Positions 1 through 5,036 of a stretch of DNA of 5,036 nucleotides are shown piece by piece (the first letter of the stretch is position 1; each line of letters opens with the position of its first letter). Below the pieces are notes generated by a model. It was not told the DNA's origin. It ran no database searches and saw only the letters and a program-made list of their open reading frames with translations. This DNA comes from Accumulibacter sp. (lineage in GTDB: Bacteria; Pseudomonadota; Gammaproteobacteria; Burkholderiales; Rhodocyclaceae), in contig DPSD01000315.1 in the NCBI GenBank assembly GCA_003538495.1, forward strand, positions 1 to 5,036, in the 5' to 3' direction. A program made the translations under genes and the position numbers.

Positions 1-609
1 AGCGGGATGATTGCCGGGGTCGCCGGCTTCGTGCCCCCAACCGTCATTGACCCGCTTGAAATGGTCAATGTCGAGGATGATCAGCGCCAGGGGTTGCTGG
101 TAGCGCCGCGCTCTTTCGCATTCGGCGGCCAGATTCTCGTCGAGATGGCGACGATTGCCGACACCGGTCAGAGCGTCGGTGAGCGAAAGCTCGCGGATCG
201 CCGCTTCCCGTCTGGCCAGTTCGCGGTTGGCACGGATCAGGTCGCGGTGCGCCGCGTCGAGCGCGCTGTTCAGTTCCAGCATCAGCACCGAGCTGCGTTC
301 GAACTCGTCGATATCGTAGCCGGCGACCACCAGCATCCCGCCGTCACTGGCGAACACCGTCCCGGTGAGCGTGCGCATCTCTCCGCCATGCATGTCACCC
401 AGCGTCAGGCGCCCGCGATGGACTACCCACCGGGCATCGGGCGGGACCAGCGCGAGCGCGTCGAGGCGCGGCTGGGAGAACAGGTCCCAGGCCGCGCGGC
501 CTTGATCGGCGCAGACCCGCAGCAAGCCGGCGTTGCCGTACAGCAGTGCGCCACCAGCGCCAAAGCGCGCGATGACCACCGCCTCCAGCGAATCGAATAC
601 TTCCGGCAT
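1..609 (-). CDS. PAS-like / GGDEF diguanylate cyclase (C-terminus beyond window)
   Basis: This gene makes an enzyme expected to form c-di-GMP from two GTP. My translation gives 203 residues before the left edge. Residues ~5-100 (for example LEAVVIARFGAGGALLYGN) look like a divergent PAS sensor domain. A helical linker follows from about 100 to 138 (ERSSVLMLELNSALDAAH, then LIRANRELARREAAIREL), probably a coiled coil for dimerisation. The GGDEF domain begins at TDALTGVGNRR and reaches ILDIDHFKRVNDGWGHEAGD, with the metal-binding Asp and substrate-binding Asn and Asp intact, unlike the degenerate GGDEF in the upstream phosphodiesterase. The GGDEF signature itself is outside the window. The last residues (PGNHPA) do not fit the family; see findings. 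The start is uncertain: ATG at 609, or GTG at 624 nine bases after the upstream TAG; neither has a clear Shine-Dalgarno, which suggests coupling to the B12-domain gene. Confidence 0.92.
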   Translation of the reverse strand, partial: MPEVFDSLEAVVIARFGAGGALLYGNAGLLRVCADQGRAAWDLFSQPRLDALALVPPDARWVVHRGRLTLGDMHGGEMRTLTGTVFASDGGMLVVAGYDIDEFERSSVLMLELNSALDAAHRDLIRANRELARREAAIRELSLTDALTGVGNRRHLDENLAAECERARRYQQPLALIILDIDHFKRVNDGWGHEAGDPGNHPA

Positions 610-633
610 TTCGGGTAGCGGCACCGGCGAAGC

Positions 634-1704
634 CTAGCCGGCCAGCGGCGAACCAGCCGCAGCGGACGCGCTCAAGGCGTCGGCACCGAGCAGGTCGGCG
701 CCGATATTCCGCGCGAGGAGCGGGAACTGGTTGAACACCAGCCCGCCGACGACGATCCGCGGGCAGTCGTCGACAAAGCTCGCCCGCAGCACGCCTACCG
801 CTTCGCGCAGAGCACGCAACTGCTGCGGTAGCGACGCCGACAGCCCGACCAGATCGGGTTGCAGCTGCCTGATCTGGTCGGTCAAGGCCGGCAGCGGCGT
901 GTTCGCGCCCAGGTAATGCACCGTCCAGCCCGAGACCTCGAAGGCATCGGCGACCATTCGCAGTCCGACGCAGTGGTGGTTCCCGGCCGGGCAGGCGAAG
1001 AGCGCCTTGCGGCCATTGTCCGGCGCCGGTTCCACACGCCCGAAACCTTGCGCCATCATCGTTTGCGCGATCGCCGTCGCGAGGTGCTCCTGGGCCACTG
1101 ATACGTTGTTCTGCTGCCAGCGGCGGCCCACTTCGTAGAGCGCCGGCTGGATGACGTGGATCTCGGCGCCCGGTAGCGAACCCTCGCGGTCGAGCGCCTG
1201 GTTGAACAAGGCCGACGCCTCGCGCCGGCGGCCTGCGAGCATGGCGTCCGCGAAGAGCGCGGCTTCCTCCCATGGATCGGGGCACGGGCGATCGTAGGCG
1301 GGCGCGGCAAGGCCGGCAGCCAGCGCCGTTCTCCCCGCGACCAGCGCCGCAACCATCGGCGCCGCCGCAGAACCGAGCTGCCCGCTGAAGAACAGCGCCA
1401 GATCGTCGAGCGAGCGTGTCAGCGAAGCGTCCGGTATGCCGCGCGCGGACAGGACCTGCGCCAACCAGCCGAGGTAAGCGGTGAACGCCGAAAGATCGCC
1501 GGTCTCGAGCGTCGGGCGCAGAAAATCAAGGTGGAAAGCGATGTCCTCGGCACAGGCTTCGCGGGCGCGCGGCCCGCGTCGGGCAAACAACTCGGGCCAG
1601 GCACTCACGCTCGCGGCCGTCGCATGGGCAATGGCCGCGTCGCGCAGGGCAACGAAGCGTTCGATCGTTTCACCATCGGTCTGGTAACACGCTCTGCTGT
1701 TCAT
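634..1704 (-). CDS. Cobalamin (B12)-binding domain protein with CarH-like W-x9-EH motif, no DNA-binding domain
   Basis: This 356-residue cytosolic protein has three parts. Residues 1-135 are a predicted helical region of unknown role (blocks such as EDIAFHLDFLRPTLETGD, 53-70). Residues ~145-225 are a helical cap like that of B12-dependent methyltransferases and CarH/LitR, with W196 followed nine residues later by E206-H207: exactly the W-x9-EH motif described for adenosylcobalamin photoreceptors. Residues ~232-350 are a B12-binding Rossmann fold with N242-x-H244-x-x-G247, where H244 matches the lower axial ligand of the (D/E)xHxxG motif (here Asn replaces the acidic residue), then GLSASLP (287-293) and VVGG (318-321). 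The residue after the Trp is Gln, whereas Thermus CarH has His there. No MerR helix-turn-helix is present, so it probably acts by protein contact. The diguanylate cyclase begins within 25 bases of its stop, making it the likely partner (inference). A heme-binding SCHIC-like role is an alternative. The ATG at 1704 is preferred over TTG at 1758 because AGGAG lies six bases upstream. Confidence 0.9.
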   Translation of the reverse strand: MNSRACYQTDGETIERFVALRDAAIAHATAASVSAWPELFARRGPRAREACAEDIAFHLDFLRPTLETGDLSAFTAYLGWLAQVLSARGIPDASLTRSLDDLALFFSGQLGSAAAPMVAALVAGRTALAAGLAAPAYDRPCPDPWEEAALFADAMLAGRRREASALFNQALDREGSLPGAEIHVIQPALYEVGRRWQQNNVSVAQEHLATAIAQTMMAQGFGRVEPAPDNGRKALFACPAGNHHCVGLRMVADAFEVSGWTVHYLGANTPLPALTDQIRQLQPDLVGLSASLPQQLRALREAVGVLRASFVDDCPRIVVGGLVFNQFPLLARNIGADLLGADALSASAAAGSPLAG

Positions 1705-1710
1705 TGCGCT

Positions 1711-1715
1711 CTCCT
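1711..1715 (-). promoter_or_regulatory. Ribosome binding site for the B12-domain gene
   Basis: On the minus strand AGGAG (continuing AGCGCA) lies six bases before the ATG at 1704-1702. It is the strongest Shine-Dalgarno match in the window and decides the start against the in-frame TTG at 1758, which would overlap the ABM gene. Confidence 0.8.
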
Positions 1716-1738
1716 GCTTGGATAAAGCTGCCGCATGC

Positions 1739-2071
1739 TCATTCGGCGACCAGCTCAAGACGGCTGATCTCGGTGCGGCCCGGCACCAGCTTCAATCCCT
1801 TGGGCATGCCGCGGTGCGAATCGTGGTAAACATGGCTGCGATGCCAGGCGTCGAAGGATCTCTCGTCGAGCCACCAGGTCATCAGCCAGAACTCCTCGGG
1901 GTGGCCCTGCGGGCGCAGCACTTCCATGCGCACAAAGCCGGCCACCGCGTCGACCAGGTGCGGCCGCGCCACAAAAGCCGCACGGACCTCCTCTTCCATG
2001 CCGTTGGCAACAGTGAAGCGGCTCAGGGCAACGAACGCCAACTCCTTCTCCTCGTGGTTAGCCGGAATCAT
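1739..2071 (-). CDS. ABM-superfamily protein (antibiotic biosynthesis monooxygenase / heme-monooxygenase-like)
   Basis: This 110-residue cytosolic protein matches the small dimeric alpha-beta-barrel ABM family, which includes cofactor-free quinone-forming monooxygenases and IsdG/HmoA-type heme-degrading enzymes. Family-like blocks seen are a first strand FVALSRFTVANGM (13-25), a helix with RPHLVD (36-41), GFVRMEVL (45-52), then a strand FWLMTWWLDE (61-70), a helix SFDAWHRSH (72-80) and a GMPKGLKL stretch (88-95). N23, W66/W67 and H77/H80 are where an IsdG-like Asn-Trp-His heme set could fall, but I cannot confirm the alignment. The ATG at 2071 is chosen because the domain begins soon after it and it overlaps the preceding small ORF; a TTG at 2128 would add an unlikely arginine-rich extension. 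There is no strong Shine-Dalgarno. It lies 34 bases upstream of the B12-domain gene. The substrate is unknown; heme, a quinone or a purely regulatory role are all possible. Confidence 0.85.
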   Translation of the reverse strand: MIPANHEEKELAFVALSRFTVANGMEEEVRAAFVARPHLVDAVAGFVRMEVLRPQGHPEEFWLMTWWLDERSFDAWHRSHVYHDSHRGMPKGLKLVPGRTEISRLELVAE

Positions 2072-2187
2072 CCGGACCGTGCGCCAGGTCGGCAAATACC
2101 GCCTGGCGTACAGCAAGCAGCGCCGCAAGCGCTTGCCGCCCCATGCTCTGTGCTCACCGTACCGTCAGTCACCGCCGTGTTGAGCAT
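2068..2187 (-). CDS. Candidate 39-residue cysteine-rich peptide, unknown function
   Basis: This short reading frame starts with ATG 29 bases after the stop of the GGDEF-EAL-REC gene and stops with a TGA that overlaps the ATG of the ABM gene (ATGA). I do not recognise it. The N-terminal half is polar (T, D, S, E), and the C-terminal half holds four cysteines: CGAACCTPGGIC (residues 21-32), followed by R-P-G and a basic, glycine-containing tail. No signal peptide or membrane segment is seen. The pattern could suit metal binding, disulfides or a small modified peptide, but no modifying enzyme is visible in the window. For: it fits the gap exactly, and the ABM gene has no clear Shine-Dalgarno of its own, so coupling would explain its translation. 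Against: its own ATG lacks a well-placed Shine-Dalgarno (GGAG lies 16 bases away), and the frame is open for about 1 kb upstream, so lack of stops means little. Confidence 0.4.
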   Translation of the reverse strand: MLNTAVTDGTVSTEHGAASACGAACCTPGGICRPGARSG

Positions 2188-2216
2188 CGTGGCGGCGCGA
2201 GGACTCCGGCCACCGC

Positions 2217-4682
2217 TCAGCCGCCGTCGCTGCCGAAGCGTTCCTTCCAGTAGCGGAAAGCGTCCCTGATCTCGCTCTTCAGGTGTTCGTCGTCCCAGGG
2301 CTTGCTGAGGTACTTGTGGATCGATCCGCGGTTGATCGCGTCGGTTACCGCGGTGATCTCCGAGTAGCCCGAGAGTACCAGGCGCACCGTCCGCGGGTGG
2401 AGCGTCTTGACCCGGGACAGCAGCTCGGTGCCGGTCATCTCCGGCATGCGCTGGTCGGAAACGATCACTTCGACCGTTTCGCGGGCCAAGACGCCGAGTG
2501 CCGCGGCGGCGCTCTCGGCGACCAGCACGCGATAGCCTTCGCGGCGCAGCACGCGCCTCAGCGCCGACAGGATACTGGGCTCGTCGTCGACCAGCAGCAC
2601 CGTCGGCGGGGTGTCGCCCTTGCCGGTCCCGAAATCGAGCCGCCTGCCCGAACGGCGCAAGACAGCGATTTCGTCGGCTGGCAGTGGCCGCGAGAACAGG
2701 TAGCCCTGCATTTCGTCGCAGTCGCTGCGGCGCAGGTAATGCATCTGCTCCTCGGTCTCGACCCCCTCGGCGAGCACCACCTTGCCAAGCTTGTGCGACA
2801 TGGCGATGGTCGCCTGCGCGATCGCCGCGTTGGTCGGATTGCTGGTAATGTCGCGAACGAAGGACTGGTCGATCTTGACGACGTCGATCGGGAAGCGCGA
2901 GAGGTAGGCGAGCGACGAATAGCCGGTGCCGAAATCGTCGAGCGACAGCCGCACGCCGATTTCCTTGAGCCGGTCGCTGGTCCGTGCGGCAATCGCCACG
3001 TCGTGCATCATCGCCCCCTCGGTGATCTCCAGTTCCAGCGTTCGCGGGTCGATGCGGTGCTGGGCGAGCGCATCGCCAACCGTCGAGTAAAGCTTCGGAA
3101 AGCGAAAATGACGCGCTGACAGATTGACCCCGACCTTGATCGGCGGCAGGCCGGCGTCCAGCCACGCGCGCATCTGCCGGCACGCCTCGGCGAGCACCCA
3201 CTCGCTGATCGAGATGATCAGCCCGCTCTCCTCGGCCCAGGGAATGAATCGGCCCGGCGGCACCAGACCCCGCTCCGGATGCTGCCAGCGCAGCAGCGCC
3301 TCCAGCCCGATCAGCGCGCCGGTCTGCAGGCTGAGTTGCGGCTGATAGTGCAGGACCAGTTGCTGCCAGTCGACGACGTGGCGCAATTCGCCGAGCAGTT
3401 CGCGACGATCGGCGTCTTCGCCACCCGCCGCCCGGTCGAAGGTGACCGCGCTGTCGCCGCCGTCGCGTTTGGCCAGTTGCGTGGCGCTGGCGGCGCTCGC
3501 CAGGAGTTCGCCGGCATCGCTGCCGTCAGCCGGAAAGCAGGCGATGCCGATCGACATGGTGAGTTCGATGGTCCGCTCGCCGACCACGAACGGTGGTCGA
3601 ATGGCCGCCAGCAAGCGGCTGGAGACTTCTTCGCAATGCGCCGCCAGAGGCACTTCCGGGGCCGGCAGCAACAGACCGAACTCGTCGCTGCCGAGGCGCG
3701 CGACGACGTCGGCCTCGCGGACGGTGGCGTCGAGCCGCCGTCCGATCTCGACCAGAACGCGGTCGGCATCGTCGTGCGCGAGCAGGCGATTGACGCTCGA
3801 AAAGTCATCGACGTCGAGATGGACGACGGCAATTCCGGTCCTGGCGGCGCTGGCGCGCTGCGCCAGTTCGACCAGGAAACCGGCACGATTGCGCAGCCCA
3901 GTCAGCGCGTCGGTGCTGCTCAGCTCCAGCAGTCGCATTTCGGCTTCGTGCTGCTTCGACGAGTCTTCACCGATGGCGAAGTAGAAGCTGCAGCGTCCCG
4001 CCTGGTCGACGATCGGCGAAATGGTCTTTCTCTCGGTGTAGATCGTGCCGTCCTTGTGCCGGTTGACGAACTCGCCACGCCAGGTCAAACCGGCACCGAG
4101 CGCCACCCACATCGCCTGGTAGGTCTCGTCGGGAGTCAGCCCGGAGCGAAACATCTGCGGGCGGCGCCCGATCACCTCGTCGGCGGCGTAACCGGTCATC
4201 GCCAGTGCCGCCGGGTTGGCGAAGAGGATCGTCAGGTCGGCGTCGGTGATGACAATCGACAGCGGGTTGTCTTGGGCGATGTTCTGGAACAGCAGCGCCG
4301 ACGCCATGCTCTGGTGCACCCGCGTGACGTCGGCGCCGACCAGAAAGATCGGCGCGAGGATAGCGTCGGCCGTAGCGCGGTATTCGATCGACCAGGAAAT
4401 CCAGAGCTGCCGGCCATCGTGGGTGGTCAGCGGCGCCTCGACGTGGCGAACGCCGCGGTGCGCGCCGCAATCGCGGAGCTCGGCGAGGAACTCGGGCGAG
4501 TTCGTCGGGTCCGCGCCGAACAGTTCGATCAACGGCCGCCTGAAAACCTGTCCGAGCCGGGCGTAGCCGAGCAGGCGCAGGCCAAAGGAGTTGACATACC
4601 ACACCTTGAGATCGGCATCGACGCGGATCACCACCATGCCGAGGGCATCGTAGATCGATTCCTGCGGCGTCTCCGGGCTCAA
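2217..4682 (-). CDS. PAS-PAS-GGDEF-EAL-REC cyclic-di-GMP phosphodiesterase / regulator
   Basis: This 821-residue soluble protein should hydrolyse c-di-GMP. Domains in order: PAS about 8-120, PAS (S-box style, ending near E239) about 128-245, GGDEF about 250-417, EAL about 425-672, receiver about 694-808. The EAL site looks complete: EALLRW 461-466, N520, E555, DDFGTGYSSL 582-591 (D582, D583), K603, E639 in AEGVET, and Q659. The GGDEF half starts well (TDALTGLRNR) but its signature is GSDEF (331-335) and the usual GHxxGD is AHDDAD (302-307); an RxxD inhibitory-site match, READ, lies at 322-325. Phosphodiesterase activity is therefore more probable than cyclase activity. The receiver has D699, D700, phospho-acceptor D743 in SDQRMP, S771 and K794, and resembles receivers of HD-GYP regulators; its C-terminal position is unusual. 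The start is TTG, overlapping the upstream kinase stop as TTGA, with GGGGAG eight bases upstream. There is no signal peptide or membrane segment. Confidence 0.95.
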   Translation of the reverse strand: MSPETPQESIYDALGMVVIRVDADLKVWYVNSFGLRLLGYARLGQVFRRPLIELFGADPTNSPEFLAELRDCGAHRGVRHVEAPLTTHDGRQLWISWSIEYRATADAILAPIFLVGADVTRVHQSMASALLFQNIAQDNPLSIVITDADLTILFANPAALAMTGYAADEVIGRRPQMFRSGLTPDETYQAMWVALGAGLTWRGEFVNRHKDGTIYTERKTISPIVDQAGRCSFYFAIGEDSSKQHEAEMRLLELSSTDALTGLRNRAGFLVELAQRASAARTGIAVVHLDVDDFSSVNRLLAHDDADRVLVEIGRRLDATVREADVVARLGSDEFGLLLPAPEVPLAAHCEEVSSRLLAAIRPPFVVGERTIELTMSIGIACFPADGSDAGELLASAASATQLAKRDGGDSAVTFDRAAGGEDADRRELLGELRHVVDWQQLVLHYQPQLSLQTGALIGLEALLRWQHPERGLVPPGRFIPWAEESGLIISISEWVLAEACRQMRAWLDAGLPPIKVGVNLSARHFRFPKLYSTVGDALAQHRIDPRTLELEITEGAMMHDVAIAARTSDRLKEIGVRLSLDDFGTGYSSLAYLSRFPIDVVKIDQSFVRDITSNPTNAAIAQATIAMSHKLGKVVLAEGVETEEQMHYLRRSDCDEMQGYLFSRPLPADEIAVLRRSGRRLDFGTGKGDTPPTVLLVDDEPSILSALRRVLRREGYRVLVAESAAAALGVLARETVEVIVSDQRMPEMTGTELLSRVKTLHPRTVRLVLSGYSEITAVTDAINRGSIHKYLSKPWDDEHLKSEIRDAFRYWKERFGSDGG

Positions 4683-5036
4683 GGCCGCGTCTCCCCGGCT
4701 GGGCCGGCGATCGGCAGCAGCACACGGAAGCGCGAGCCACGCCCCGGCTGGCTATCGACGCTGAGCGTGCCGTGGTGGCGCTGGACGATTTCCGACGCGA
4801 TCGCCAGCCCCAGGCCGCTTACCTGGCCGACCGCTCTGGTGGTGAAGCAGGGCTCGAAGATCCGATCCTGGACTGCCTGTGGTTCGCCTCGGCCGCTGTC
4901 CTCGACTTCGACCCAGGCGTAGCGCCCTTGCTGGCCGGTGCGCAGGGTGATCGTCCCGGCGGTCGCGATCGCCTGCCCGGCGTTGACCAGCAGGTTTACG
5001 AACACCTGATTGATCTGCGCCGGAAGACAGCGCACC
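4679..5036 (-). CDS. Sensor histidine kinase, C-terminal ATP-binding part (N-terminus beyond window)
   Basis: This is the catalytic end of a membrane or cytosolic sensor kinase that uses ATP to autophosphorylate a histidine and pass the phosphate to a receiver domain. Only the last ~118 residues are present; the gene enters from the right edge, so the sensor and the phospho-accepting histidine are not visible. The HATPase_c motifs appear in order: N box NLLVNAGQAI (fragment residues 14-23), G1 box DSGRG (46-50), F box IFEPCFTT (59-66) and G2 box GLGLAI (74-79). The G1 box continues GE rather than the usual GI, and the usual GxGTGLGL reads GQVSGLGL; neither change clearly destroys the site. 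The GTG at 5035 is only the first available codon, not the true start. Its TGA stop overlaps the TTG start of the next gene, whose protein ends in a receiver domain, so a kinase-receiver pair is likely (inference). Confidence 0.93.
   Translation of the reverse strand, partial: VRCLPAQINQVFVNLLVNAGQAIATAGTITLRTGQQGRYAWVEVEDSGRGEPQAVQDRIFEPCFTTRAVGQVSGLGLAIASEIVQRHHGTLSVDSQPGRGSRFRVLLPIAGPAGETRP
4691..4696 (-). promoter_or_regulatory. Ribosome binding site for the GGDEF-EAL-REC gene (TTG start)
   Basis: Reading the minus strand, GGGGAG sits eight bases before the TTG at 4682-4680, inside the end of the kinase gene. It supports the rare TTG start, which shares bases with the kinase TGA stop and so suggests translational coupling. 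Confidence 0.6.

Noticed and set aside
7..618. Plus-strand open frame of 203 codons at the left edge
   Set aside because: The minus strand here encodes a clear PAS-like/GGDEF protein with TDALTG, DIDHFKRVND and GHEAGD; the plus frame is its mirror.
395..1285. Minus-strand 296-codon frame overlapping the B12-domain gene
   Set aside because: It is an arginine-, alanine- and glycine-rich off-frame translation with no motifs, while the overlapping frame holds the W-x9-EH and B12-binding motifs.
2072..2128. TTG start at 2128 for the ABM gene, adding 19 residues
   Set aside because: The extension is arginine-rich and outside the ABM fold, and the ATG at 2071 fits the domain boundary.
2058..2144. 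A 28-codon minus-strand ORF with ATG at 2144 and a fair GGTGAG upstream
   Set aside because: It overlaps both the cysteine-rich candidate and the ABM start, its translation is alanine-rich without features, and its stop inside the ABM gene gives no coupling geometry.
2189..2213. Inverted repeat GTGGC / GCCAC in the gap after the GGDEF-EAL-REC gene, considered as a terminator
   Set aside because: The perfect stem is only five base pairs with a 15-base loop and no T run follows; the neighbouring genes are tightly spaced, so read-through is expected.
3279..4922. Plus-strand open frame of 547 codons opposite the GGDEF-EAL-REC gene
   Set aside because: It is antisense to a gene with unmistakable PAS, GGDEF and EAL motifs; its translation shows no domain, and long shadow frames are common in GC-rich DNA.

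Overview
The window looks like part of a GC-rich chromosome. Gene style, codon use and the signalling families present suggest a betaproteobacterium, perhaps of the Rhodocyclaceae or Accumulibacter type; this is an impression from sequence style, not a proven placement. No RNA genes, insertion sequences, CRISPR arrays or origins are visible, and no stretch longer than about 35 bases is left unassigned.

Every supported gene is on the minus strand, so transcription runs from the right end to the left. In that order they are: (1) the C-terminal end of a sensor histidine kinase, cut by the right edge (4679-5036); (2) a large PAS-PAS-GGDEF-EAL-receiver protein (2217-4682) whose TTG start overlaps the kinase stop; (3) a possible 39-residue cysteine-rich peptide (2068-2187); (4) a small antibiotic-biosynthesis-monooxygenase (ABM) fold protein (1739-2071), whose ATG overlaps the stop of the small ORF; (5) a cobalamin-binding-domain protein (634-1704) with the W-x9-EH signature of CarH-type B12 photoreceptors but no DNA-binding domain; (6) a PAS-like plus GGDEF diguanylate cyclase, cut by the left edge (1-609). 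Overlaps and short gaps (about 24 to 35 bases) make one operon likely.

Together this reads as a cyclic-di-GMP signalling module. The kinase probably phosphorylates the unusual C-terminal receiver of the phosphodiesterase. Its EAL site is complete while its GGDEF half is partly degenerate. At the far end, the B12-domain protein probably reports to the adjacent diguanylate cyclase. One testable idea is that light, cobalamin or heme status is read by the B12-type protein (and perhaps the ABM protein) and converted into c-di-GMP. The gene families are clear from motifs; the wiring between them is inference.
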